64,000 bases of DNA from Candidatus Woesearchaeota archaeon (GCA_003599145.1 QZIT01000005.1:446330-510329); one strand, 5' to 3'; shown: positions 51,375-61,436, counted from the stretch's first letter. The notes: a model not told the origin generated them from the sequence alone. Made by a program: numbers and translations.

Positions 51375-52238
51375 ATGGATTTAGAAAAGATTATAGCAAA
51401 CGGCATCGAAGTAACCGTAAGCAACGGACAGATCGTCAGCATGCGCAAATCAGGCTTTGAATATATGCACGGCGGAGGAAAGCCGGATGAGAGCAAAACA
51501 GACGGCGACAGAAAAGGATGGCAGAATTCTGAAATAGTCATGTTTCCTGTTATTGGAGCACTCCAGCGCTATGCGCTTTTAGTCGACCACCAAGTATGCC
51601 TTATGGACCAGCATGGCGTTGCAAGAAACATACCGTTTGTGGTAAAAGAAAAAGAGGCTCATAAGATAACGCTTCTACAATCTCACGATGGAATAACTCC
51701 TATTGAGAATCAGAAATATGCACAAAGCACAGACAACCCGCAACAATTAGCGTGGCCCTTTGCGTACACTTTAGAAAAGAGCGTCAGCATTCTAACGAGG
51801 CATGACGTTACCGTCACCTTTACGCTTACCAATGCATCAGAAAGAGCAATGCCTTATGAATTCGGATGGCACCCTGCGTTCAGATGTATGGGTCCTGCAG
51901 AGAAAGGCGTATTTGAGTATCACGGAACAAAGAAGCCTCTAACAAAAAGAACTCAAGAAGACGAGGGTTTGCTGCCCTCTGGCGGAATGTCTCTATTAAG
52001 CACAGACAAGGTGACCTATAGCAATCAAGACACACTCAGAGGGGTAACGCTCACTTCAGAAGGATTTACAGACATAACGTTATGGTGTCCTGCAGCAGAA
52101 AGCGGCATGTTCTGCATCGAACCCGTAACCAGACATGAACACAGACTTCAGGATGAAAACTATTTTCATGACGGCCATCAGTTACTGCTGCCTAAACAAT
52201 CTGCAACGTACAGGGCAAACATCCGCCTTCATTACTGA
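51375..52238 (+). CDS. aldose 1-epimerase/mutarotase-like protein
   Basis: 287 residues with the galactose-mutarotase beta-sandwich pattern: F-P-V-I-G-A-L near 56, F-G-W-H-P-A-F-R (conserved His ~165) and C-I-E-P-V-T-R near 250. These enzymes interconvert alpha and beta anomers of free sugars or sugar phosphates. It precedes glmS, so amino-sugar or hexose metabolism is plausible. Confidence 0.8.
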   Translation: MDLEKIIANGIEVTVSNGQIVSMRKSGFEYMHGGGKPDESKTDGDRKGWQNSEIVMFPVIGALQRYALLVDHQVCLMDQHGVARNIPFVVKEKEAHKITLLQSHDGITPIENQKYAQSTDNPQQLAWPFAYTLEKSVSILTRHDVTVTFTLTNASERAMPYEFGWHPAFRCMGPAEKGVFEYHGTKKPLTKRTQEDEGLLPSGGMSLLSTDKVTYSNQDTLRGVTLTSEGFTDITLWCPAAESGMFCIEPVTRHEHRLQDENYFHDGHQLLLPKQSATYRANIRLHY

Positions 52239-52313
52239 TTTATAAGCGTTATGAATTTTCTCTATATACTGTAAGTAAACAACGTATTTAAAAGCAGATG
52301 CGAAGAAAATAAC

Positions 52314-54104
52314 ATGTGTGGCATTTTTGGCTATTTGGGAAATAAGCAGGCTTCAGAGATTATTTTTCAAGGACTGCAAAGACTTGAATACAGAGGCTAT
52401 GACAGCGCAGGAATTGCAGTCAAAAACGGAACAGGGATTGCTCTAGAAAAGAAAAAGGGAAGAATTCACAATTTACAGGAGTTATCAAAAAACCTTAAAG
52501 GAACTCTAGGCATAGGTCATACTCGCTGGGCAACGCACGGAGAGCCCAATGACGTCAATGCCCATCCTCATCACAGCACTGATAAAAAAATAATGATTGT
52601 GCATAATGGCATTATCGAGAATTTTTCTGCATTGAAAGAATTTTTAAACTGCAGTTGCATTTCTGCGACAGACAGCGAGGTGCTTGCTCATCTAATCCAG
52701 CATCATTATAAGGGCAATTTGCTTGAGGCAGTCCGTTTAAGCTTGTTGCAGGTAGAAGGAACCTATGGATTAGCCGTCATGCATCAACATCACGACGAAA
52801 TTATTATTGCCCGAAATGGGAGCCCTTTAGTTGTTGGATTAGGCAAAAATGAGTACATCATTTCTTCCGATCTTGCCGCAATAGCTCCCCATACAAAAAA
52901 ATATTTTTGCCTTGATGACAAACAGATAGGAAAGCTCACACCATCAGGATATGAAGTAAAAGACCTTGAAAATAGCGCAATTACCAAAGAATTAGAAAGG
53001 ATAACCTGGGATGTCAAAAGCATAGAAAAAAAAGGGTTTAGCCATTTCATGTTAAAAGAAATATTTGAACAGCCAGCGTCATTAAAAAACTGTTTTCGGG
53101 GAAGAATAACCAACGATGAAATAAAAGTAACGCTGAATCTTGATGATGCATTCATAAAAAGCATCAACAGAATAATTCTTGTTGGCTGCGGCACGTCATG
53201 GCATTCCGCATTAGTTGCAGAGTACGCTATGGAAAAAACGCTCAACATTCCTGTTGAAGTAGAATACGCATCTGAATTCAGATACAGGAATCCCATCTTA
53301 CATGAAAATGATTTGGTTGTGGTTATCAGTCAGAGCGGAGAAACTGCCGATACGTTAGCTGCCCTAAAAGAAGCAAAAAAGCACTGCAAAACCATAGGCA
53401 TTATCAATGTTGTAGGAAGCACGATTGCAAGAGAAGCAGGTTCTGGAATCTATATTCACGCAGGACCTGAAATCGGCGTTGCCAGCACCAAAGCATTTAC
53501 AGGGCAGATATTAGGATTGCTCCTCTTAGCATTATATATTGATGAAAAAAGAGAAAAAACTGCAAACCTTAAAACCATAAAAGATGCATTAGACAACCTT
53601 GAAGAGCATATAAAAGCTATTTTGGAAAAAAATGAGGATATTAAAAAAATTGCAGAAGCCTATTATAACAGCACCAACTTTTTATTTTTAGGAAGAGGCT
53701 CTAATTTTCCTGTTGCCTTAGAAGGTGCCTTAAAGCTCAAGGAAATTAGCTATATCCACGCAGAAGGCTATCCTGCAGCGGAAATGAAGCACGGACCTAT
53801 TGCGCTCATTGATGAACATATGCCAGTCGTGTTTATCGCAAATCAAAACGGATTGCATGACAAAATAATCAGCAACATGGAAGAAGTTTATGCAAGAAAA
53901 GGAAGCATTATTGCCCTTACGACAGATGACAGAGAACTAAAAAAATACACAAAGCATATCATCACGGTTCCTGAAACCATAGATCTGCTCCAGCCTATTC
54001 TGAATAGTATTCCCTTGCAGTTATTAGCGTATCATATCGCTGTTTTAAAAAATCTTGACCCTGACAAGCCAAGAAATCTTGCAAAATCAGTAACTGTAGA
54101 ATAG
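52314..54104 (+). CDS. glmS: glutamine:fructose-6-phosphate aminotransferase
   Basis: 596 residues. The N-terminal glutaminase domain begins M-C-G-I-F-G-Y-L-G-N (catalytic Cys2 after Met removal), with R-W-A-T-H-G and a central G-N/D motif. Two SIS isomerase domains follow (V-G-C-G-T-S-W, S-Q-S-G-E-T-A-D-T; later L-G-R-G-S-N-F-P-V-A). The C-terminus A-K-S-V-T-V-E carries the conserved Lys. It makes glucosamine-6-phosphate for UDP-sugar synthesis, feeding surface glycans. TATA near 52281. Confidence 0.95.
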   Translation: MCGIFGYLGNKQASEIIFQGLQRLEYRGYDSAGIAVKNGTGIALEKKKGRIHNLQELSKNLKGTLGIGHTRWATHGEPNDVNAHPHHSTDKKIMIVHNGIIENFSALKEFLNCSCISATDSEVLAHLIQHHYKGNLLEAVRLSLLQVEGTYGLAVMHQHHDEIIIARNGSPLVVGLGKNEYIISSDLAAIAPHTKKYFCLDDKQIGKLTPSGYEVKDLENSAITKELERITWDVKSIEKKGFSHFMLKEIFEQPASLKNCFRGRITNDEIKVTLNLDDAFIKSINRIILVGCGTSWHSALVAEYAMEKTLNIPVEVEYASEFRYRNPILHENDLVVVISQSGETADTLAALKEAKKHCKTIGIINVVGSTIAREAGSGIYIHAGPEIGVASTKAFTGQILGLLLLALYIDEKREKTANLKTIKDALDNLEEHIKAILEKNEDIKKIAEAYYNSTNFLFLGRGSNFPVALEGALKLKEISYIHAEGYPAAEMKHGPIALIDEHMPVVFIANQNGLHDKIISNMEEVYARKGSIIALTTDDRELKKYTKHIITVPETIDLLQPILNSIPLQLLAYHIAVLKNLDPDKPRNLAKSVTVE

Positions 54105-54162
54105 TTTTAAAGGTGATTGAAATTTAGAATACCTTTATATATGAGTTTTTCTTACCAACTAT

Positions 54163-54744
54163 ATGGAATTCAAAAAAGTACTGGTCACCATCGCCATAGC
54201 AGTACTGTTTACGTTATTTGTCATCACGCTTGTTCATGCTCTTTATAAAAATCCGAAGTATGAAGATTTTTGCAATAATCCGTATTCGTATCCTCTAAAA
54301 ATAGCTCCAGAAGATCAATGCCCTAACATCAGCTTTCCTCAGAATGAAACAGCGCAGTGCACTGCACAGCGTGGCTATCTGGAAGCACGTTATGACGCAG
54401 ACGGTTGTGTAAGCAGTTATGAATGCAACACCTGCCAAAATCTCTATGAAAACGCAAGAGCTGAATTTTTCCTGTATATTTTTATCTATGCAGCAATCTT
54501 TGGCATAGCAGGCATCATTTTCGGATTGTATTATAAAGGAAGCGACTGGTTATCTTCAGGATTTTTATTCGGCGGTTTAATAACATTATTTACAGGGACT
54601 ATAATCTACTTCAGCGAATTAAATAGATTAGCAAAGCCTATAGTTATGGTCATAGAACTTGCCATTGTTATTTTTGTTGCCCTGAAGAAATTTGGAGACA
54701 ACGGAACAGCAAAGAATGTAGAAAGGATGAAGAAAGGCAAATAA
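54163..54744 (+). CDS. membrane protein with Cys-rich extracytoplasmic loop
   Basis: 193 residues. TM1 ~8-28, then a ~75-residue loop with six Cys (F-C-N-N, Q-C-P-N, Q-C-T-A, G-C-V-S, E-C-N-T-C) that likely form disulfides, then four TM helices (~108-180) and a basic tail. The layout recurs in DPANN genomes. No function is known. Strong TATA (CCTTTATATATGAG, ~54130-54142). Confidence 0.7.
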   Translation: MEFKKVLVTIAIAVLFTLFVITLVHALYKNPKYEDFCNNPYSYPLKIAPEDQCPNISFPQNETAQCTAQRGYLEARYDADGCVSSYECNTCQNLYENARAEFFLYIFIYAAIFGIAGIIFGLYYKGSDWLSSGFLFGGLITLFTGTIIYFSELNRLAKPIVMVIELAIVIFVALKKFGDNGTAKNVERMKKGK

Positions 54745-54772
54745 AAAATTTCGTTCTCGCAGTATTCTTTTA

Positions 54773-56134
54773 TTATTCTTTGATAAGCGCGCTCATCGCC
54801 CTGACTGCCCTTAAAGGATCATTGAAATTGACAATGCCATTCTTTTCCAATAAAGCAACAGCATCTTTTGAGTGTTCTCCTCCCATAAAACAGCAGATTA
54901 TCGGTTTTTGTTTTCCTTTATGCCTTTGCTTTGCATCAAAAATAACTTTTGCATTTTCATAAGGGTTGGTCATCACTTGTATGGTTTGCATGATGATGAT
55001 GCCTGAAACATAGCTTTCATTGATTAAAACATCAATTGCTGCTTTATACGTTTCTGCAACTGCATCGCCGACTAAATCAAGAGGATTATGTTTTGAATAA
55101 GACTTGCTCATTTTTCCTGTATTTTCAAGTTTCTGCAACGTGCTGTCCTTTAGCTCCACAAGATGAAGGCCGTATTTTTCGCAGTAATCCGTAGCCAACA
55201 CTCCAGGACCTCCTGCATTCGTGATGATCGCTATATTATTGTTGCATGTTGGTTCTTTAGCAAGTGTTTTTGCAATATCAAACATTTCTTCCATGCTTTC
55301 TGCAAGAATGACGCCTGCTTGTTTCATTGCTGTTTTATAGATTTCTGCACTGCCTGCTAAACTTCCTGTATGAGAACTTGCCGCTTTTGCTCCTGCATTC
55401 GACAATCCTGCCTTTAATGCAATGATTGGTTTTTTGCATTTCTTCGCAGCATCTATAAATTTCCTTCCGTCTTTTAATCCTTCAATGTACAGCGTTAGAA
55501 CTTTTGTCTGTTTGTCATTGCTTAAGTACTCTAGAAAATCATGAAACTGCAATCCCGCCATGTTTCCTAAAGAGACTATTTTGCTGAATCCAAAATTTTC
55601 TGCATTTGCCCAGTCAATAATGCTGTCAACTAAAGCGCCTGACTGACTGATAAAGGCAACGTCTCCTTGGGGAGTTAACGAAGGTGCAAAACTTGCATTG
55701 AGATGGTTATGCGCATTTAACAATCCTAAGCAATTAGGTCCAAGCAATAAAATATTTGTCTCTTTTGCAGTGTTTACCAGCTCTTGCTCAAGATTTTTTT
55801 CTCCAACTTCAGAAAATCCTGCAGAAATAACAACAGCTGCATTTACTTTTCCCTTGCACTGTTTAAGAATTTCAGGCACTGTTTTTGCAGGCGTGGCAAT
55901 AACTGCCAAATCTATTTTTTCTTTTATTTCAGAGAGAGATTTATAACAGCGAATGCCTTCGATGCTTTCTGTATTTGGGTTAACTAAAAATAGTTTTCCA
56001 TCAAAAGGAATGTCTGCTGCTGTTTTGTATTTTGGATTGCCGGTTAAGTTTTTCACTAAACCATTTCCAACAGTATTCTCTTTAGCTGAAGCTCCAATAA
56101 TAACAACTGATTTTGGTTCAAATAATGCTTTCAT
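54773..56134 (-). CDS. acdA: ADP-forming acyl-CoA synthetase, alpha subunit
   Basis: 453 residues. CoA-binding domain with I-G-A-S-A-K-E-N-T-V-G-N-G near the N-terminus, then the succinyl-CoA-ligase-like domains with the active-site His in S-S-H-T-G-S-L-A-G-S (~255). With the beta subunit it converts acyl-CoA + ADP + Pi to acid + ATP + CoA, the main substrate-level ATP step in fermentative archaea. It follows acdB by 4 nt, in the opposite order to the domains in single-chain forms. Confidence 0.94.
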   Translation of the reverse strand: MKALFEPKSVVIIGASAKENTVGNGLVKNLTGNPKYKTAADIPFDGKLFLVNPNTESIEGIRCYKSLSEIKEKIDLAVIATPAKTVPEILKQCKGKVNAAVVISAGFSEVGEKNLEQELVNTAKETNILLLGPNCLGLLNAHNHLNASFAPSLTPQGDVAFISQSGALVDSIIDWANAENFGFSKIVSLGNMAGLQFHDFLEYLSNDKQTKVLTLYIEGLKDGRKFIDAAKKCKKPIIALKAGLSNAGAKAASSHTGSLAGSAEIYKTAMKQAGVILAESMEEMFDIAKTLAKEPTCNNNIAIITNAGGPGVLATDYCEKYGLHLVELKDSTLQKLENTGKMSKSYSKHNPLDLVGDAVAETYKAAIDVLINESYVSGIIIMQTIQVMTNPYENAKVIFDAKQRHKGKQKPIICCFMGGEHSKDAVALLEKNGIVNFNDPLRAVRAMSALIKE

Positions 56135-56138
56135 AGGT

Positions 56139-56783
56139 TCACGTTATAAATCTAAAGTCGACCGCTATTGCTTTTTTATCATCTGCTATAACGGGATTTA
56201 AATCAATTTCCTGAATTGTATTATTTTTAACCATGATGTCAGAAATGCTGGCTAAAATTGCTGCAACAGCATCGATATTCAACGGTTTTTTTCCTCGCAC
56301 TCCATAAAATATTTTTTTTGCCTTGAGCTCGTCTATCATTGCTTTAGCATCTGTTTTCGTAAGAGGAGCAACTCTGAAGGAAACATCTTTCAATACTTCA
56401 ACAAAGATGCCTCCTAAACCAAGCAAAACAACTGGTCCAAATGTCGGATCTCTTTTTGCTCCAACAATAAGTTCTGTTCCTTCTGCCATTTCCTGCACTA
56501 AAATGCCTTCCACTTTTGCAGCAGGAAACTTCTTCTGCAAGGTTAAAGTCATTGTTTCATAGGCATTCCTTAAATCGCCTATGTTTGCAATCCCTATAAC
56601 AACTCCACCTGCATCTGATTTATGAATAATATCCTGAGAAATAACCTTCATAGCTAGAGGAAATTTTGCCTTTTTTGCAAACGTTAACGCATCATCTAAC
56701 GTTGCACACAATTGCTGATTGCAGTAGGGAATACGATATTTCTGTAACAGCACGCTCACCTCAGAGAAAGACAAAAGCCCCAT
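56139..56783 (-). CDS. acdB: ADP-forming acyl-CoA synthetase, beta subunit
   Basis: 214 residues, ATP-grasp domain. The second active-site His lies in I-I-H-K-S-D-A-G-G-V (~54), with G-A-K-R-D-P-T-F-G-P-V-V-L-L-G-L-G-G downstream and E-I-D-L-N-P-V near the C-terminus. It is first in the acdB-acdA operon, with a TATA element at ~56797-56813. Confidence 0.94.
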   Translation of the reverse strand: MGLLSFSEVSVLLQKYRIPYCNQQLCATLDDALTFAKKAKFPLAMKVISQDIIHKSDAGGVVIGIANIGDLRNAYETMTLTLQKKFPAAKVEGILVQEMAEGTELIVGAKRDPTFGPVVLLGLGGIFVEVLKDVSFRVAPLTKTDAKAMIDELKAKKIFYGVRGKKPLNIDAVAAILASISDIMVKNNTIQEIDLNPVIADDKKAIAVDFRFIT

Positions 56784-56834
56784 AGAAAAAAATGATGTTT
56801 TATACTATATATAGTTTTCGAAAAGCAAGTGAAA

Positions 56835-57689
56835 CTAACACATTTTGTCCATTGCTTTTTGAATATCGACAAAAGAAATATCATGCTGGCTTAATGGCTT
56901 TTTTGCAATTTGAGGATATTTTTCTTCAAAAGTCTTTCTTTCTTCTTTATAGATAATGCCTATAGGAATTTTTTCTCCCCATTCGAGGGCTTTTTCAAAC
57001 GCCTTTGTCTTATTCTTAAAATCATGCCCTTCTTTCTGCAGGTCATAAATCCTCTGCCTAAAAAAGTCATAAGTGTTATGATGGTTAAAAGTAACACAAG
57101 GCTGCGCGATATCAATTAATGCAAATCCTTTATGCTGTATTGCCTGCTTTATTAAATCAGTTAAATGTGGAACATTCCCTGCAAATCCTCTAGCAACAAA
57201 CGTTGCACCATTGGCAACAGCAATAGCTAACGCCTGTATAGGCCTTTCGATAACTCCATGAGGATACACTTTATTTTTATCTCCTTCTTCTGTTGATGGC
57301 GATGCCTGCCCCGTAGTTAATGCATAAATTTGATTGTTGTGAACAAGATAGGTGATGTCAATATTTCTTCTCATGGCATGCAAAAAGTGATTTCCTCCCT
57401 CTCCATAGCCATCACCGTCTCCTCCTGCAACAACGACGTTGAGTTTATTATTTGCAAGTTTTGCTCCTATGGCTACAGGCAATGCCCTTCCATGCAAACT
57501 GTTAAACCCATATACTTTAACCCAATAAGGAATTTTGCTGCTGCAGCCTATACCTGAAACCAAAAGCAAGTTATGCTGTTCAATATTTAATTCTGCTATT
57601 GCCTGTTGTAAAGAAAGCAGAATACCAAAATCTCCGCAGCCAGGACACCAATTAGGCGTTGCAAGGTTTAAAAATTTGATATTCGTCAT
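56835..57689 (-). CDS. korB: 2-oxoacid:ferredoxin oxidoreductase, beta subunit
   Basis: 284 residues. TPP-binding G-D-G-D-G-Y-G-E-G-G...N (~92-112) and W-C-P-G-C-G with a later C (G-I-G-C-S-S-K-I), the ligands of the catalytic-subunit 4Fe-4S cluster. It oxidatively decarboxylates a 2-oxoacid to acyl-CoA, reducing ferredoxin. Overlaps korA as ATGA. Confidence 0.94.
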   Translation of the reverse strand: MTNIKFLNLATPNWCPGCGDFGILLSLQQAIAELNIEQHNLLLVSGIGCSSKIPYWVKVYGFNSLHGRALPVAIGAKLANNKLNVVVAGGDGDGYGEGGNHFLHAMRRNIDITYLVHNNQIYALTTGQASPSTEEGDKNKVYPHGVIERPIQALAIAVANGATFVARGFAGNVPHLTDLIKQAIQHKGFALIDIAQPCVTFNHHNTYDFFRQRIYDLQKEGHDFKNKTKAFEKALEWGEKIPIGIIYKEERKTFEEKYPQIAKKPLSQHDISFVDIQKAMDKMC

Positions 57690-59422
57690 TTTTTCAAAAT
57701 ACTCCTCACTTTATCGTGAATTTCTTCCGGATAAATAGGCCTGCCGTCATACTTATATAAGGTATTTTCAAAGACAAATCCTGTTTTTTCCCTGATAACA
57801 TCTGCAAGCTGTCCGTTTTTTGTTGCTTCAATAATCAAAGTTTTCTTGGCTTTTTTCAAAATAGCTAAAACAGCTTCATCGGGAAATGGACTGAAATAAA
57901 TAATCTGCAAATAATTGACTTTTATGCCTGCATTCCTTAGCCATTTCATGGAATCAAGAATTGCTCCTCTCGTTGAACCCCAGCTTACCAACGTAATCTC
58001 TGCATCTGCATCTCCTTCCAAAGCAGGAAGGGGAATTTCTTTTTTGCAGTTTTCAAGCTTTCTAAAACGCTTGTCCATCATTTTTATTCTGTTATCGATA
58101 TGTTCATCATACAATCCATACTCTGTATGCTCGTCGCTTGTTGCTATAAACAGTCCATTAGGCATTCCAGGAACTGAACGAGGAGAGACTCCTGAATCTG
58201 TAAATTTGAATCTGAGATAATTTCCTTTGTTTAACTCATCTTGGCTTGCAAAGCCATAGCGTATATTTTTCAGAGTGTTATCAAAAAAGTTCAGGCTTTT
58301 CTTGCTTTCACAAATATTTTTATCAGTAATAAGCAAAACAGGGTTTTGATATTTTTCTGCAAGCTCAAAAGCATGCCTTGTGAGATAATAAGACTGCTCA
58401 ATGTCTCCTGGAGCGAGAACTATTCTAGGAAATTCTCCATGACCTGTATTCAAAACGAATTTTAAATCTCCCTGTTCATTCCACGTTGGCATTCCTGTGC
58501 TTGGGCCTCCTCTCATGCCTTCAATAACAACCAAAGGAGTTTCTGTAATGCCTGCCATGCCTATTGCTTCTGTCATTAAGCAATAGCCTCCTCCTGAAGT
58601 TGCCGTCATGGCTCTTACACCCATATGCGATGCTCCTATGGCCATATTGATGCCAGAAAGTTCATCTTCAGGTTCTTTGACAATGATGCCATACTCTTCA
58701 TCATAGCCTGCTAAAAATGTCAAGATGTTTGAAATAGGAGTCATTGGATAAATAACTACAAATTTTACTCCTGCTTTGATAGCTCCCAATCCTATTGCTT
58801 CGTTTCCTGTAAGCACCATCTTTTTTTCGTCGCTGATTTTTTCCATTTTCCAGGGAAAGTCAAAAATATTGTAATTGCTTTTTACATAATCATACCCTGC
58901 TTTTGCCGCCTTGACATCTTCAAGGGCTATATCTTTTCCTTTTTCTCCAAAGGCATCCCTGATGGTTTTTTCAACAATATTCCAGTCATGATTTAACAAT
59001 CCAAAGCTTGCTCCCAATGCAACGCTATTTCGCATGACCATTAAACCGCCAATTTCTTTTTCTAATTTTAAAAGAGGAACATGATATAATTTCAGATCGT
59101 TTCTTCCCAAATCGCTTAAGTTTATCTGCTCACCATCAAAAATAATACCCCCATTAGGTGTTAATTCATGCTTGTGCAAATCGACAGTTTCTTTATTTAA
59201 GGCAACGAGAAGATTGATAGGCCTTATAGGGCTATTGATGTCTTCATCTTCAACTCTTACCTGATAGGCATTATGGCCTCCGCGGATTAAAGAAGGATAT
59301 TCAATGTAGTCATACGTGTATAATCCAATTCTTGTGCATGCCTTTGAAAAAATCAGACCAGTAGTCATGATACCATAGCCTGCTTCTCCACCTAACTTCC
59401 AAGAAAACTTATTCTTTTCCAT
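57686..59422 (-). CDS. korA: 2-oxoacid:ferredoxin oxidoreductase, gamma-alpha fused subunit
   Basis: 578 residues from ATG 59422 (GTG at 59428 is possible; SD GGGGTGAG). The gamma domain is ~1-185 and starts G-G-E-A-G-Y-G-I-M, followed by the alpha domain (N-E-A-I-G-L-G-A-I-K-A-G, Y-P-M-T-P-I-S, P-S-T-G-M-P-T). This fusion is typical of the KGOR/VOR-like two-gene type. No separate ferredoxin-like delta subunit is in the operon. TATA at ~59452-59462. Confidence 0.93.
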   Translation of the reverse strand: MEKNKFSWKLGGEAGYGIMTTGLIFSKACTRIGLYTYDYIEYPSLIRGGHNAYQVRVEDEDINSPIRPINLLVALNKETVDLHKHELTPNGGIIFDGEQINLSDLGRNDLKLYHVPLLKLEKEIGGLMVMRNSVALGASFGLLNHDWNIVEKTIRDAFGEKGKDIALEDVKAAKAGYDYVKSNYNIFDFPWKMEKISDEKKMVLTGNEAIGLGAIKAGVKFVVIYPMTPISNILTFLAGYDEEYGIIVKEPEDELSGINMAIGASHMGVRAMTATSGGGYCLMTEAIGMAGITETPLVVIEGMRGGPSTGMPTWNEQGDLKFVLNTGHGEFPRIVLAPGDIEQSYYLTRHAFELAEKYQNPVLLITDKNICESKKSLNFFDNTLKNIRYGFASQDELNKGNYLRFKFTDSGVSPRSVPGMPNGLFIATSDEHTEYGLYDEHIDNRIKMMDKRFRKLENCKKEIPLPALEGDADAEITLVSWGSTRGAILDSMKWLRNAGIKVNYLQIIYFSPFPDEAVLAILKKAKKTLIIEATKNGQLADVIREKTGFVFENTLYKYDGRPIYPEEIHDKVRSILKK

Positions 59423-59519
59423 ACTCACCCCTTTGCTCTAAAGGAGTTGCTGATGTTTATATAGTTTTCTATTGCCTAAAAAGGAAAAACTATATATTGC
59501 GTAAAGGAAATGGAGGAGT

Positions 59520-60695
59520 ATGGTTGTTGAAAACATCTTGATAAAGTTTTTTGTCATACTCACTGTTTTATTTTTCATTCCAAAACTCATCACTAAATAC
59601 ACCAAAATATCCCCTATTTTAATAGAAGTCATCCTTGGAATACTCTTAGGCATAGCGCTTCCGAGCATTTTTTTCCTTGATGACATGCTCCAGATTTTAG
59701 GAACATTGGGAATCATTACGCTTTTCGTTTTCGCAGGAATGGAAGTTAACCCTTCGTTCATTTTCTCCAGAAAGAGAGTTTTTATAGAAAATATTTTCAT
59801 CTTTATTGTCCTTCTGGCAATTGTTGGAGTTTCGGCAACGCTCGTGTTTAGAATTCCCGTGCAAGTAGGACTGCTCACAGGCCTCGCGCTTATCACACCA
59901 TCTGCAAGCTTTATCATCGCATCTTCAAAGGGATTTGGAGAGCAAGAAAAAAAATGGATAGAATCAAAAGCAATCACAGGAGAAGTTGCAGCTCTGTTCA
60001 TCATGATTATTCTGCTCAAATGGGGCGAGTGGATTGAACTGCTCACCACTTTTGCGGCAATCATGGTTCTGGTCGTTCTCATGCCTTTGTTGCTCAAGCT
60101 CCTTTACAGAAAAATATTCAGCAAACTCATAGAAACAGAATTTTCGTTTATCTTTGTCATCGCCATCATCTCCGCGTTCATTACTGAATTTTTTGGAGTG
60201 CATTTCTTAATAGGTGCATTTATTGCAGGAATTGTTGCCAAGCGGTTTATTTCAGAAGTGGTTGCAAGTCCTGAATATGCAAAAATCAGAAAGACCCACG
60301 GGAAACAAATCATAACAGGCTTTAACTTTTTTGCAATCGTTTTTACGCCGTTCTATTTTTTCACTATCGGATTGAAATTAACACCAGACATCTTTACTGT
60401 CACGAATGTCTTGATCGCTCTGGCTTTAGTAGTGGTTATCACTCTTATACGCACGGCATTCATGACCGCTCACAGAATGACGAGAGTGAAAGAGTCATTT
60501 CTCAAAGCTACAAAAGTCAGCATTTCTCTTGTTCCCACGTTAGTAATCACGTTTGTGCTTGCGGAAATTTTGAGGAAAGAATTTTCTATTTCCCTGCAAA
60601 TCTTCGGCATTCTGCTGCTTTACGGAGTTTTTACGGCAATTGTAAACACGATACTGCTCAACGTACATCTCCGCAAAGAGCACAAAAAGACATAA
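59520..60695 (+). CDS. CPA2-type monovalent cation:proton antiporter
   Basis: 391 residues, about twelve TM helices. The N-terminal P-K-L-I-T-K-Y-T-K-I-S-P-I-L-I-E-V-I-L-G and G-I-T/A-L-F-V-F-A-G-M-E-V motifs are those of CPA2 exchangers; no TrkA-N domain follows. The ion-binding region reads A-L-I-T-P-S-A-S-F, without the paired Asp of electrogenic NapA-type members, so ion and stoichiometry are uncertain. SD GGAGGAG; TATA ~59487-59495. Confidence 0.85.
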   Translation: MVVENILIKFFVILTVLFFIPKLITKYTKISPILIEVILGILLGIALPSIFFLDDMLQILGTLGIITLFVFAGMEVNPSFIFSRKRVFIENIFIFIVLLAIVGVSATLVFRIPVQVGLLTGLALITPSASFIIASSKGFGEQEKKWIESKAITGEVAALFIMIILLKWGEWIELLTTFAAIMVLVVLMPLLLKLLYRKIFSKLIETEFSFIFVIAIISAFITEFFGVHFLIGAFIAGIVAKRFISEVVASPEYAKIRKTHGKQIITGFNFFAIVFTPFYFFTIGLKLTPDIFTVTNVLIALALVVVITLIRTAFMTAHRMTRVKESFLKATKVSISLVPTLVITFVLAEILRKEFSISLQIFGILLLYGVFTAIVNTILLNVHLRKEHKKT

Positions 60696-60740
60696 CATTT
60701 TTATATAATAAGCAATGGAATAGAGAAAAAGAGGTGCACA

Positions 60741-61436
60741 ATGGACTGTACAGTAGTAGAGATCATTCAAGAAACGCACGATTGCAGAACGTTTGTATTT
60801 AAACCAGAAAAGATGTTTTCCTATGTTCCAGGGCAATTTATCATTATGCATCTCAAAAATACAGAAATGTTATTGCAAAGGTCCTATTCCTTTTCTTCTG
60901 CTCCTGATAATGCAGACACCTTTTCCATAACCGTAAAAGAAAAACTTGACGGCAGGTTTACTCCTTTGCTATGGAACCTGAAAATAGGCGATGTTCTTGA
61001 AGGCAGAGGGCCCTTTGGCAGTTTTAAATTAGATAGGGAACCAAAGCCAAATGGAAGATATGTGTTTATTGCAGGTGGCGCAGGCATTACTGCACCATGG
61101 AGCATGATCCAGAATTTATTGAACCAAAAAACACCATTTCCCATAACCCTTATTTTTGGAAACAGAAGCATGAACGATATCATCTTTTTAAGCAAGCTGC
61201 ATCAGTTATGCGAAAGCAATCCTAATTTTAAACTAGTGCATGTGCTCGAAAAAAAACCAGACAACTGGAATTGCTACCAGGGATATATAACAAAAACAGT
61301 CATTGCAGAAGCTGTTCCTAATTACGCCGACTGTATGTTTGCACTCTGCGGCCCTCCTGTCATGATAACTGCTGTTGTAAAAGAATTGCAATCTTTAGGA
61401 GTTCCTCCTGACCAAATCAGGCAGGAAAAATGGTAG
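60741..61436 (+). CDS. FNR/DHOD-electron-transfer-like flavoprotein
   Basis: 231 residues. An FAD-binding barrel (R-S-Y-S-F-S-S, ~50) and NAD(P)-binding Rossmann domain (G-G-A-G-I-T-A-P-W, ~113) end with C-G-P-P-V-M (~213). The C-terminal Cys-rich [2Fe-2S] domain of PyrK/NfnA is missing. It should pass electrons between NAD(P)H and a partner such as the ferredoxin at 62161. TATA at ~60699-60708. Confidence 0.84.
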   Translation: MDCTVVEIIQETHDCRTFVFKPEKMFSYVPGQFIIMHLKNTEMLLQRSYSFSSAPDNADTFSITVKEKLDGRFTPLLWNLKIGDVLEGRGPFGSFKLDREPKPNGRYVFIAGGAGITAPWSMIQNLLNQKTPFPITLIFGNRSMNDIIFLSKLHQLCESNPNFKLVHVLEKKPDNWNCYQGYITKTVIAEAVPNYADCMFALCGPPVMITAVVKELQSLGVPPDQIRQEKW

